Shown here in pieces: positions 1 through 8,560 of a stretch of 64,000 nucleotides of DNA. Source of the DNA: JAUWPO01 sp965603285 (GTDB lineage: Bacteria > Chloroflexota > Anaerolineae > Anaerolineales > UBA4823); contig CBFDCK010000002.1 of NCBI GenBank assembly GCA_965603285.1, positions 1-64,000 of the forward strand, in the 5' to 3' direction. The first letter of the stretch is position 1. Every line of letters starts with the position of its first letter. The position numbers and the translations under genes were made by a program. The notes under the pieces are model-generated. The model did no database searches. It worked only from the letters and a program-made list of their open reading frames with translations, and was not told the origin of the DNA.

Positions 1-151
1 TTCAAAGTTTTATTCAATTTGTATTCGAAACAAGCACGCTCTGTTATTAGGTAGTATAATTTTAACCGTGACACTCGATTATCTGACAACGAATATTGCG
101 CTTAGTTTTATTAATAATAACAAAGTGATGATTTAGAAATGGAGAAGGGTT

Positions 152-346
152 ATGCCTAGTATAGGTCCAACTGAGTTGATCATTGTATTGGTAATAGTAT
201 TAGTGTTGTTTGGCGTGGGTCGCATAAGCAAAATCGCTGGCGAAATGGGAAGCGGTATCCGCGCTTTCAAGGATGGTTTGAAAGGCGAAGACGAGGAGGG
301 GGATGAAAAAGAAACCGGGGATACAGAGGAAAGTAATAAAGACTGA
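152..346 (+). CDS. tatA: Sec-independent protein translocase subunit TatA
   Basis: TatA is the pore-forming component of the twin-arginine system that exports folded proteins across the cytoplasmic membrane. The 64-aa product has the family layout: a short N-terminus, one hydrophobic helix (about residues 8-22), a hinge with FGVGRISKIAGE, an amphipathic helix ending in GIRAFKDGL, and a highly acidic tail. The hinge has FGVG where FGP is usual. An SD-like GGAG at about 140-143 precedes the ATG. A TATAAT at 55-60 could be the -10 box, but no convincing -35 is visible. The next gene is an extracytoplasmic disulfide-forming protein, which fits an envelope role. No tatC is in the window. TatB/TatE is the only alternative assignment. 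Confidence 0.9.
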   Translation: MPSIGPTELIIVLVIVLVLFGVGRISKIAGEMGSGIRAFKDGLKGEDEEGDEKETGDTEESNKD

Positions 347-421
347 TTCCTGTTGAAAATAATCCCCAGCTAAACGAGAAAATTTTTGAACTCCTGTTAA
401 GTATTATTTTTGGAGGCACTG

Positions 422-1579
422 TTGAGATTACGCATCACAACTTTCATCCTGTTGGTATTGTTCCTGATAATTCCAATTAATCATAATATTGCTTACGCGG
501 ATACACCAGTTGTCCACGCAATTATATTTTACTCCCAAACGTGTGGTCATTGCCATAAAGTGATAACCGAAGATTTGCCACCACTTGCAGAAAAATATGG
601 GGAGCAACTTCAAATTATTGGCATTGATGTTACTTATGAAGAAGGACAGGATCTTTACCAGGCTGCGATTGTCAAATATGAAATTCCGGACCACCGCTAT
701 GGTGTTCCTACCTTGATCGTTGGTGACACAGTCCTCGTTGGTTCCGGAGAAATCCCAGCTCTATTTCCAGGTATTATCGAAGACGGATTATCAGATGGTG
801 GGATCGATTGGCCGGATATCCCAGGCTTGCATGAAATTCTTGTAGCCCAAGGTTTGGATTCTTCTACGGATGGTTCAAACGATCCTGTAGAAGAAGCGGC
901 TACCTCTACCGAGGAACTGCATGATCCATCTCCTTCAGAAGAAGAAGTGGCCATTTCCGAGAATTCACAAGATGAACAATCACAATCAAATGTACTATCG
1001 CTGAATGAACAACCTGTAAGTTTCAGTTCTTTAATGGTGTATCGATTTACAAGCGACCTTGATGGTAATATTCTAGCTGTGATTGTTTTATTGGGTATGA
1101 TCATCAGTGTGATCGGAGTGGGATATAGATATATTAAAGGTTCTGAGAAAAGCAAATTTAAATGGCCAATCTGGGTAATACCAGTTTTATCTGTCATCGG
1201 ACTTATTGCTGCGATTTACCTCTCATACGTGGAGATTACGAGTACTGAAGCGTTCTGTGGACCAGTAGGCGATTGCAACACCGTTCAAGATAGCCCCTAT
1301 GCCCATCTGTTTGGGATCATACCGATTGGAGTTATGGGAATTGCTGGTTATCTAACGATTATTGCTTTATGGCTTGTTCAACAATATGGACCAAAATCTT
1401 TAAAAAAATTCAGCACAGTAGCAATTTGGTCCCTTGCTTGGTTTGGAGTTTTGTTTTCAATATATCTCACATTCCTGGAACCATTTTTAATAGGCGCGAC
1501 CTGTGCCTGGTGCATTGGTTCTGCAATTGTGATGACATTGCTTCTTTGGGTTACTACAGAGACTGCTAACGATTTATGA
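422..1579 (+). CDS. Thioredoxin-like / VKOR fusion membrane protein (disulfide bond formation)
   Basis: The predicted 385-aa protein combines an extracytoplasmic thioredoxin-like domain with a vitamin K epoxide reductase (VKOR) domain, a pair that oxidises cysteines in exported proteins using quinone. An N-terminal hydrophobic segment is followed by the CGHC redox motif (about residue 42), then an acidic Ser/Glu-rich linker. The C-terminal part has several membrane helices, the loop cysteine pair FCGPVGDC and the catalytic CAWC. Most VKOR-Trx fusions carry the thioredoxin domain at the C-terminus; here it is N-terminal. I chose the TTG at 422 because GGAGG at 412-416 is well spaced for it, whereas an in-frame TTG at 410 overlaps that ribosome-binding site. 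A hairpin terminator follows. Confidence 0.8.
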   Translation: MRLRITTFILLVLFLIIPINHNIAYADTPVVHAIIFYSQTCGHCHKVITEDLPPLAEKYGEQLQIIGIDVTYEEGQDLYQAAIVKYEIPDHRYGVPTLIVGDTVLVGSGEIPALFPGIIEDGLSDGGIDWPDIPGLHEILVAQGLDSSTDGSNDPVEEAATSTEELHDPSPSEEEVAISENSQDEQSQSNVLSLNEQPVSFSSLMVYRFTSDLDGNILAVIVLLGMIISVIGVGYRYIKGSEKSKFKWPIWVIPVLSVIGLIAAIYLSYVEITSTEAFCGPVGDCNTVQDSPYAHLFGIIPIGVMGIAGYLTIIALWLVQQYGPKSLKKFSTVAIWSLAWFGVLFSIYLTFLEPFLIGATCAWCIGSAIVMTLLLWVTTETANDL

Positions 1580-1650
1580 AAAGTTGAAAACAGAAATTCA
1601 AATATTACCCAACATTCGCCAATTATTTTGAACGGGAAGATAATTGCAGG

Positions 1651-1678
1651 CGCTTCACAAAAAACGGTGGAGCGTTTT
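1651..1678 (+). terminator. Rho-independent terminator after the VKOR gene
   Basis: An 8-bp stem (CGCTTCAC at 1651-1658 with GTGGAGCG at 1667-1674, one G-T pair) encloses an A-rich loop and is followed by TTTT. It separates the tatA/VKOR unit from the hyp operon. Confidence 0.6.
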
Positions 1679-1793
1679 GACTACAAATTCAACTTAGCAC
1701 TATGGCACTCTTTGTATATGATAAATCTGACTTTATCGAAATTGGTGATATTGGTATATCCTATAGTTATTTTATCCTTGCAAATGATCCATA

Positions 1794-2135
1794 ATGCATG
1801 AATTACCCATTACACAAAATATTTTGGAAATAGCACTACGTCATGCTAAAGCAGCCAATGCGTCCCGTATTATGAGCATAAATATTGTTATTGGGGAATT
1901 AGCTTCCATTGTAGACGATTCAATCCAGTTTTATTGGGATATTATTTCAAATGATACAATTGCCGAGGGGGCAAAGCTTAATTTCAACCGAATTAATGCG
2001 GAATTTGAATGCAAAGTCTGCGGTGAACGGTACAAGCTACAAGGAAATGAGCTTGTCTGTCCAGATTGCGGCAGTCTAAAAATCGACATCGTTGCAGGAA
2101 AGGAATTTTTTTTAGAGTCGATTGACGTGGAGTAA
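1794..2135 (+). CDS. hypA: Hydrogenase maturation nickel metallochaperone HypA
   Basis: HypA delivers nickel to [NiFe]-hydrogenase precursors with HypB. The 113-aa length is typical. The N-terminus begins MHELPIT, and His2 is the family's nickel ligand. The structural zinc site is two CxxC pairs, CKVC and CPDC. It opens the hyp operon and is 54 bp upstream of hypB. No hydrogenase structural gene lies in the window. HypA and HypB-like proteins can also serve other nickel enzymes, and a nickel CODH/ACS is encoded at the far end of the window, but a link between them is only inference. Confidence 0.95.
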   Translation: MHELPITQNILEIALRHAKAANASRIMSINIVIGELASIVDDSIQFYWDIISNDTIAEGAKLNFNRINAEFECKVCGERYKLQGNELVCPDCGSLKIDIVAGKEFFLESIDVE

Positions 2136-2189
2136 TTTTATGCTAATATCGCAGACAAAAGTCCATTTAAAGCCAATCGGAGTGCTATC

Positions 2190-2855
2190 ATGACAAAACG
2201 AGTTCCTGTTGTAGAAAAAATCATGAGTGCCAATGATCGCATTGCTTCTCAAAATCGCGCCAAATTAGACAATGAAAGTATTTACTCTCTGAATCTTATG
2301 GCTTCTCCGGGTGGAGGAAAAACGTCGCTCATTGAACTGACCATTAAAAACCTTGCCGATCGTCTAAGGCTAGCAGTTATTGATGGTGACGTAGCCACTA
2401 GTATAGATGCAGATCGTGCTGCATCTGCCGGCGCTGTTGCAGTTCAAATAAATACCGGTGGCGAATGCCATTTGGACGCTGTGATGCTTCAAAGTGCATT
2501 ACGACAGGTTGAACTAGATGAAATCGATTTATTGATCGTTGAGAACGTTGGTAATCTGATCTGTCCGGCAAGTTTTAAATTGGGCACACATAAAAACGTT
2601 CTAATTTCCTCAATCCCTGAGGGAGATGATAAACCTTATAAATATCCCGGTATGTATAGAGGCGTTGACGCTTTAGTCATTAACAAAATTGATCTATTAC
2701 CGTACGTCCCTTTCGATATGGATTATTTTCGTCGCGGAGTCGAAGTATTAAACCCCGGGTTAATAACTTTCCCGCTTTCATGCAGTACACAAGAAGGCTT
2801 AGATTCATGGATTAGTTGGGTGCTGCAACAAACCCAATCAAATCGAATTATCTAA
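2190..2855 (+). CDS. hypB: Hydrogenase maturation GTPase HypB
   Basis: HypB is the SIMIBI-class GTPase that drives nickel insertion with HypA. The P-loop is ASPGGGKTSL (about residues 38-47), followed by a switch segment with DGDVATSIDADR, GGECHLDA (Cys and His of the GTPase-domain metal site), ENVGNLICP and the guanine-specificity NKID. At 221 aa it lacks the His-rich nickel-storage stretch and the N-terminal CxxCGC high-affinity nickel motif seen in some HypB proteins, so nickel handling probably relies on the GTPase-domain site and HypA. It is in the same operon as hypA and hypF. Confidence 0.95.
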   Translation: MTKRVPVVEKIMSANDRIASQNRAKLDNESIYSLNLMASPGGGKTSLIELTIKNLADRLRLAVIDGDVATSIDADRAASAGAVAVQINTGGECHLDAVMLQSALRQVELDEIDLLIVENVGNLICPASFKLGTHKNVLISSIPEGDDKPYKYPGMYRGVDALVINKIDLLPYVPFDMDYFRRGVEVLNPGLITFPLSCSTQEGLDSWISWVLQQTQSNRII

Positions 2856-2907
2856 TGCGCCAACAGGAAACAAATTTACCGTTCTCAATTCAGATTGAAT
2901 TAAATCC

Positions 2908-5340
2908 ATGAGCCAAACAAGTGGTGTACGCATTCATGTTACAGGTATCGTCCAAGGTGTTGGATTTCGACCATTTGTGTATGGCTTAGCAAAGAGTTTA
3001 AATCTCACTGGATGGGTACGTAATACCTCCGCTGGGGTTGATATTGAAGCTGATGGCACTTCAGAGGTGCTTGAAGCATTTACTGAACTGTTAGAAGTAG
3101 AGTCTCCACCGCTGGCGCAAATAGATGAGATAATCGTTGCAACTCGTCAGCCAAACAGTTACTCAACCTTTGAGATCCTCGATTCCAAAGTCATCCCGCA
3201 AGCCTTTCAACCCATTTCTCCAGACGTTAGCATTTGCGATGATTGCCTGCACGAGTTATTCGATCCGGAAGATCATAGGTACCATTATCCATTTATTAAT
3301 TGTACAAATTGCGGTCCTCGTTTTACGATCATTGAAGATATCCCTTATGATAGACCCAATACAACCATGGCTGCTTTTGAAATGTGCCAATACTGCGCAG
3401 ACGAATACAGCGACCCGTCAAACAGGCGCTTTCATGCCCAACCTGTTGCCTGCCCCGAATGCGGTCCTTATGTATGGTTAGAAGAAAACGACGATAAAAT
3501 TGCCAAATTTGAAATGGGTTTTAATAACCTCAACCTACAATTCAACAATCAAGCTTCAATTAAATCAATTGTTCTATCCCAACAATTGTTGTCAGGTGGA
3601 AAGATCGTAGCCATTAAAGGATTAGGTGGGTTTCACCTCGCTTGTGACGCTTTAAACCGTAGTGCTGTGCTCGAATTGCGTAATCGCAAACTTCGTGTGG
3701 ATAAACCTTTTGCCCTCATGATGCCTGATATTATGACAATCGAGACTCATTGTTTGGTAAACAGAGAAGAAAAAATTTTGCTCGGTTCTCGCCAACGCCC
3801 GGTTGTCATTCTGGAGAGGCGTCCTGGCTCCCCTATCGTCTCTGAAATCGCACCTGGACAACAAACTATCGGCGTTATGCTCCCTTATACCCCTTTACAC
3901 TATTTACTCTTCGCGAAACTTGATGAGAATTCGCAGTCTTTTGATATACCTTCAGTACTCGTTATGACCAGCGGGAACTTAAGAGAAGAGCCAATCTCAG
4001 TTGAAAACGAAGAAGCCCTGAAAAATCTTTCAATGCTATCTGATGCTTTCCTGATGCACAACCGTCCAATTCACACTCGTTGTGACGATTCGGTATTTCG
4101 TGTTTTTATTGATTCTTCAGACAATCAATCATCGATTACATTGCCTGTCAGACGTTCACGTGGCTATGCACCTTTCCCGGTGCATTTACCTTTTGAAGTG
4201 CCACCTATATTAGCAACAGGAGCCGAATTAAAGAATACTTTTTGCCTCGCAACCAATAATTATGCGTTTGTGAGTCATCATATTGGTGACTTAGAAAATT
4301 ACGAAACTTTTCTATCCTTTGTAAATGGGATAACCCATTACGAACGCCTTTTTCGTATCTCTCCAGATGTAATCGCATACGACCTCCATCCCGATTATAT
4401 GGCTACCCGGTATACTCTTGAACGTGCCGAACAGGAAGGACTAGGTGCTTTTGGAATACAGCACCATCACGCCCATATTACAGCCTGCATGGCGGAAAAC
4501 AATCATGGAAATGATGAGAAAGTAATCGGGGTATCATTTGATGGTACGGGTTATGGAGAGGATGGTGCTATATGGGGAGGAGAATTCTTATTGTCAGATT
4601 ATCGTCAATATGAGCGACCTTGTCACTTGAGATATGTTACCCTGCCAGGTGGTGATAAAGCCATACGTGAACCTTGGAGAATGGCTTTGGTTTGGCTGGC
4701 TCAGTCAGGGATCGAGTGGTCAGATGATTTCCCTTCAGTAGAATATGCAGCACAGAAATCTACAGCAAGTATGCCTCTTCTTGATATTCTAGATCGCCAA
4801 ATCCAAACGGGATTAAACTCTCCGCTCACTTCCAGTATGGGACGGCTATTTGATGCAGTCTCCGCACTCATCGGCGTGCGACAAGAAATCAACTATGAAG
4901 CTCAAGCAGCCATCGAGCTTGAGGCGTTGGTTGACCCAGACGTCAAAGGTGTTTATCCATTTAACATTGAAATAGCTTACAGTGGAAATAATACTGCTGA
5001 TAATGTGATGAGGACAATCGATCCCACTCCATTAATAAATTCGATTGTCTGCGATCTAAACAAAAATGTCCCAACATCAATCATATCTGCTCGTTTTCAT
5101 AACAGCGTTGCTGAAATTGTAATGAACCTTTGTACAATACTCCGCGAAGAGCATAATTTATCCACAATCGCATTGAGCGGAGGTGTATGGCAAAATTTAA
5201 CACTGTTTCGAAAAACTGTAGAACTCTTGCGCAGGCACTCATTTACAATCTTGACCCATCGCCAGATCCCATGCAACGATGGTGGGATATCATTGGGTCA
5301 AGCCGTTATCGCTGCCAAAAGATATCAAAGTTCTCTATAG
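2908..5340 (+). CDS. hypF: Carbamoyltransferase HypF
   Basis: HypF converts carbamoyl phosphate and ATP to carbamoyl-AMP and transfers the carbamoyl group to the HypE C-terminal cysteine, the source of the cyanide ligands of the [NiFe] site. Domain order is visible: acylphosphatase (about 1-95, GVGFRPFVY), a zinc-finger pair (CDDC, CTNC, CQYC, CPEC within about 105-190), a YrdC-like domain (KGLGGFHLACDA, then PVRRSRGYAPF), and a Kae1-like C-terminal domain with IQHHHAHI and a GGVWQN segment. The 810-aa length is slightly above the usual 750-780. hypC starts 35 bp after its stop. The frame is intact. Confidence 0.95.
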   Translation: MSQTSGVRIHVTGIVQGVGFRPFVYGLAKSLNLTGWVRNTSAGVDIEADGTSEVLEAFTELLEVESPPLAQIDEIIVATRQPNSYSTFEILDSKVIPQAFQPISPDVSICDDCLHELFDPEDHRYHYPFINCTNCGPRFTIIEDIPYDRPNTTMAAFEMCQYCADEYSDPSNRRFHAQPVACPECGPYVWLEENDDKIAKFEMGFNNLNLQFNNQASIKSIVLSQQLLSGGKIVAIKGLGGFHLACDALNRSAVLELRNRKLRVDKPFALMMPDIMTIETHCLVNREEKILLGSRQRPVVILERRPGSPIVSEIAPGQQTIGVMLPYTPLHYLLFAKLDENSQSFDIPSVLVMTSGNLREEPISVENEEALKNLSMLSDAFLMHNRPIHTRCDDSVFRVFIDSSDNQSSITLPVRRSRGYAPFPVHLPFEVPPILATGAELKNTFCLATNNYAFVSHHIGDLENYETFLSFVNGITHYERLFRISPDVIAYDLHPDYMATRYTLERAEQEGLGAFGIQHHHAHITACMAENNHGNDEKVIGVSFDGTGYGEDGAIWGGEFLLSDYRQYERPCHLRYVTLPGGDKAIREPWRMALVWLAQSGIEWSDDFPSVEYAAQKSTASMPLLDILDRQIQTGLNSPLTSSMGRLFDAVSALIGVRQEINYEAQAAIELEALVDPDVKGVYPFNIEIAYSGNNTADNVMRTIDPTPLINSIVCDLNKNVPTSIISARFHNSVAEIVMNLCTILREEHNLSTIALSGGVWQNLTLFRKTVELLRRHSFTILTHRQIPCNDGGISLGQAVIAAKRYQSSL

Positions 5341-5375
5341 CTATTAGCTACTATGTTTCAAGGAGTGATATTTAT

Positions 5376-5630
5376 ATGTGCTTAGGTATACCAGGAAAGA
5401 TTATAGAAATCTATGATAATAATGATCTGATGATGGGAAAAATTGATTTTAGCGGGGTTACTCGTGAGGCTTGTCTCGCATATGTGCCAGAGGCTAAGGT
5501 AGGCGATTATACACTTGTACATGTTGGATTCGCACTCAACTTGATCAGTGAGCAAGATGCCCAAGAGACACTCGAAATCATTCGCCAAATTGTCGATTTA
5601 AATACGGAGCTCTCACAAGAAATAGATTGA
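5376..5630 (+). CDS. hypC: Hydrogenase maturation chaperone HypC
   Basis: HypC shuttles the Fe(CN)2CO unit with HypD and binds the hydrogenase large-subunit precursor. The start is fixed by the obligatory N-terminal MCLGIPGKI, whose Cys2 is essential, and by AAGGAG at 5360-5365. The reading frame stays open upstream into hypF from 5187, but that extension would bury the conserved N-terminus and is rejected. The 84-aa length is normal. It sits between hypF and hypD. Confidence 0.95.
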   Translation: MCLGIPGKIIEIYDNNDLMMGKIDFSGVTREACLAYVPEAKVGDYTLVHVGFALNLISEQDAQETLEIIRQIVDLNTELSQEID

Positions 5631-5683
5631 ACTTTCTATCATTTTGAATTAAAAAATAAATCATAAGGTTCTTCAATCAAACG

Positions 5684-6781
5684 ATGAAATACTTAACTGA
5701 ATTTCGTGATCCTGAACTAGCCCACGCAGTACTGGATGAAATTCATCGTACTGTAACGCGACATTGGGTTTTAATGGAAATATGTGGAGGTCAGACCCAT
5801 TCAATCATGCGTTATGGTCTTGATCAACTGCTTCCTGATGAAATCGAACTTGTTCACGGTCCTGGTTGTCCTGTATGTGTCACCTCGCTAGAATTAATTG
5901 ATAAAGCCCAGGAAATTGCATCCCAACCAGGTGTAATATTTACTTCTTACGGCGATATGCTTCGGGTTCCTGGTTCTAGTCGTGATCTATTCTCAGTAAG
6001 GGCTTCAGGTGGTGATATTCGCGTTGTTTATTCCCCTCTGGATGCCATAGAAATCGCCCAACAGAATCCCGAACAACAAGTTGTTTTCTTTGCAATTGGC
6101 TTCGAAACAACGGCTCCAGCCAACGCTATGAGTGTCATTCAAGCAAAAGCCTTGGGATTAAACAATTTTAGTATCTTAGTATCGCATGTGCGAGTCCCTC
6201 CTGCCATGTATGTAATTTTAAGCTCACCTCATAATCGTGTGCAAGGCTTTCTCGCGGCAGGACATGTATGTACGGTAATGGGTTATTGGGAATATCCTCC
6301 TATCGCAAAAAAATTCGGCGTTCCTATTGTAGTGACTGGTTTTGAGCCTGTTGATATATTACGTGGAATTCTGATGACAGTAAACCAGTTAGAGGAAACA
6401 CGTGCCGATGTAGAGAACGGATATCCTCGAATGGTTACTTACGAAGGGAATCGTCAAGCTCAAGCGGTGATCAACGAGGTATTTATGGAATGTGATCGAA
6501 AATGGCGGGGAATTGGAGAAATCCCCAATAGCGGATGGTGCTTGCGTCATGAGTTTTCTCAATTTAATGCTCTAAATCGATTTGCAGTTGATCAAATTCA
6601 AACAGAGGAATCATCAATTTGTATTGCTGGTCAAATTCTACAAGGTTTGAAAAAACCTCCTGACTGCCCAGCTTTTGGAAGCCAGTGCACTCCCGAATAT
6701 CCCTTAGGAGCGACCATGGTTTCATCTGAAGGCGCATGTGCAGCTTATTACCGGTATTCTGGGAAAAATATTCCATCTTAA
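5684..6781 (+). CDS. hypD: Hydrogenase maturation iron-sulfur protein HypD
   Basis: HypD is the [4Fe-4S] scaffold on which the Fe(CN)2CO group is built with HypC and HypE. Family motifs are all present: CGGQTHSIMRYG, GPGCPVC, the GFETTAP segment and the C-terminal cysteine series that binds the cluster (CIAGQ, then PPDCPAF, SQCTPE and GACAAYY). The 365-aa length is standard. It lies 53 bp after hypC and 45 bp before the chosen hypE start. Confidence 0.95.
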   Translation: MKYLTEFRDPELAHAVLDEIHRTVTRHWVLMEICGGQTHSIMRYGLDQLLPDEIELVHGPGCPVCVTSLELIDKAQEIASQPGVIFTSYGDMLRVPGSSRDLFSVRASGGDIRVVYSPLDAIEIAQQNPEQQVVFFAIGFETTAPANAMSVIQAKALGLNNFSILVSHVRVPPAMYVILSSPHNRVQGFLAAGHVCTVMGYWEYPPIAKKFGVPIVVTGFEPVDILRGILMTVNQLEETRADVENGYPRMVTYEGNRQAQAVINEVFMECDRKWRGIGEIPNSGWCLRHEFSQFNALNRFAVDQIQTEESSICIAGQILQGLKKPPDCPAFGSQCTPEYPLGATMVSSEGACAAYYRYSGKNIPS

Positions 6782-6826
6782 TTTGTATCGTAATTACCCT
6801 CTGAAAACAGATTGAGTAGACATATT

Positions 6827-7915
6827 ATGACTAAAAATTTACCAGACATGCAAGGGTCTGCCTGTCCTGTGCCCCTACAGCATAAAAAAAAGGTCGTTTT
6901 AGGACACGGAAGCGGCGGGCAGATGTCTCAAGACCTCATTGCCAACATGTTCTTGCCACAATTCGACAACCCTTACTTACGCGCCAATGATGATGCGGGA
7001 GTCGTTGGAGTTATCCTAGACCAAGGATTTGGAGAAGTAATTAGTGGACGCCTAGCGATCAGCACTGACTCTCACGTTGTCTGGCCGTTATTCTTTCCAG
7101 GTGGTGATATCGGTCGCCTGGCAGTATGTGGAACTGTAAACGATGTCGCCATGATGGGAGCAACACCAAATTATTTAACTGCCGGTTTTATCCTTGAAGA
7201 AGGATTAAGTTTCGATATTTTAGAAAAAGTTGTGGGATCAATGCACGATGCAGCACTCGAAGCGAATATCACAATCATAGCAGGGGATACCAAGGTTGTT
7301 CAAAAGGGAAAAGCAGATTTGCTGTTTATCAACACAACCGGTATCGGAATTATGCCGCCAGGACACGAAATAAGTGGGGATAATGCCCAACCAGGTGATA
7401 TTGTTATCCTATCCGGTTCAATTGGCGATCACGGCATCGCAGTCTTGGAAGCACGCCAAGAATTAGGATTCGCATCGGGAATTCAAAGTGACATCGCTCC
7501 TTTGAATCACCTTGTTAACGCCATATTGAATGTGAGTAATCAGGTACACACAATGCGTGACCCCACTCGTGGCGGATTGGCAACCAGTCTTAACGAAATC
7601 GCACGTCAATCTAAAGTGTGTATTTTCTTAGACGAGAACAACATCCCGATTAAACCAGGTGTCGCTGCTGTATGCGAAATCTTGGGTTTCGACCCACTTT
7701 TTATTGCTAACGAAGGCAAGTTTATTGTTATTGTTGGTCGTGATGATGCTGACAAAGTGTTAGAAGCAATGCATGCGGAACGCTATGGGGAAGAAGCCGT
7801 TATCATTGGCGAGGTGAAGCCAGAACCACAATCTCGCGTCTTAATGAGGACTCCCATTGGAAGCACGCGTGTGGTTGGTATCCTTTCCGGGGAAATGCTT
7901 CCCAGAATTTGTTAA
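6827..7915 (+). CDS. hypE: Carbamoyl dehydratase HypE
   Basis: HypE dehydrates the thiocarboxamide formed on its C-terminal cysteine to a thiocyanate, the cyanide donor. It is a PurM/AIRS-type ATP-binding protein. VLGHGSGGQMSQDLI marks the N-terminal region, DPTRGGLATSLNEIA is the conserved mid segment, and the protein ends in PRIC, the carbamoyl acceptor. The ATG at 6827 is preferred. An in-frame TTG at 6812 would add five residues and lacks a better ribosome-binding site. It is the last gene of the hyp operon and converges on the methyltransferase gene. Confidence 0.95.
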   Translation: MTKNLPDMQGSACPVPLQHKKKVVLGHGSGGQMSQDLIANMFLPQFDNPYLRANDDAGVVGVILDQGFGEVISGRLAISTDSHVVWPLFFPGGDIGRLAVCGTVNDVAMMGATPNYLTAGFILEEGLSFDILEKVVGSMHDAALEANITIIAGDTKVVQKGKADLLFINTTGIGIMPPGHEISGDNAQPGDIVILSGSIGDHGIAVLEARQELGFASGIQSDIAPLNHLVNAILNVSNQVHTMRDPTRGGLATSLNEIARQSKVCIFLDENNIPIKPGVAAVCEILGFDPLFIANEGKFIVIVGRDDADKVLEAMHAERYGEEAVIIGEVKPEPQSRVLMRTPIGSTRVVGILSGEMLPRIC

Positions 7916-7936
7916 TCCATCATATTGATATGTATA

Positions 7937-8503
7937 TTATGTTTTGTCGATGATTATCCAAGCATTGTAGCTTGCAATCTCTATCCTTGTCTTGGCATTA
8001 GGATAATCGAACAAAGATTGGATTCGCGACGGAGGAATAAATGAACTTCGCATTAATGCTAGCTTCTCTGCCAGAGCAAGCATTTTCACAGAGAATATAT
8101 TAATATTTGGTTCTTCAATAACAATTCTCCCTCCCCTTGTTAGAACCCGCCATAACTCATTAGAAGTTTCCCGATGATTGCACACATGATGGAGAGCATC
8201 CACCATTAGAATACGCTCGAAAGATTCGCCAGGGAATGGTAGAAATTCAGTGTGAGAGCAGACCGTCTTTAATCCATCTTTATCGTCTGCCGCCCGTAAC
8301 ATCTCGATCGACAGGTCCGCAATTACAATTGAAGAAGCTAATTCCCTCATAGTCTCAGAGACTCGACCTGTTCCTCCACCCGCATCTAATAAGGCTCCAG
8401 AAATCGGTAAATTCAGATATCCGATTAGATTCTCAGGCTCCTGTATTTGAAATACCCTATCATATAATGGGGCGATAATATCGAAGTGATCAAAAAGATG
8501 CAT
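7937..8503 (-). CDS. Class I SAM-dependent methyltransferase
   Basis: This 188-aa protein belongs to the UbiE/Methyltransf_11 type. Motif I is LLDAGGGTGRVSETM (about residues 37-51), an acidic residue follows in IADLS, and MVDALHHV is the post-motif. The substrate cannot be read from sequence. It is the third gene of the feoA-feoB transcription unit, 57 bp after feoB. This position suggests co-expression with ferrous iron uptake, but no functional link is established. Confidence 0.75.
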   Translation of the reverse strand: MHLFDHFDIIAPLYDRVFQIQEPENLIGYLNLPISGALLDAGGGTGRVSETMRELASSIVIADLSIEMLRAADDKDGLKTVCSHTEFLPFPGESFERILMVDALHHVCNHRETSNELWRVLTRGGRIVIEEPNINIFSVKMLALAEKLALMRSSFIPPSRIQSLFDYPNAKTRIEIASYNAWIIIDKT

Positions 8504-8560
8504 AGTATGTACCTAATATTAATAAATTACCTTAATTGAATTTTCTAATATCAGTTATCA

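Noticed and set aside
428..1197. Two long minus-strand frames (88 and 166 aa) opposite the VKOR gene
   Set aside because: They are shadows of the plus-strand gene; low-complexity Ser-rich translation mirrors the acidic linker and no ribosome-binding site or domain is seen.
5187..5375. N-terminal extension of HypC into hypF
   Set aside because: The conserved start MCLGIPGK with a Shine-Dalgarno lies at 5376; the upstream part is hypF read out of frame.
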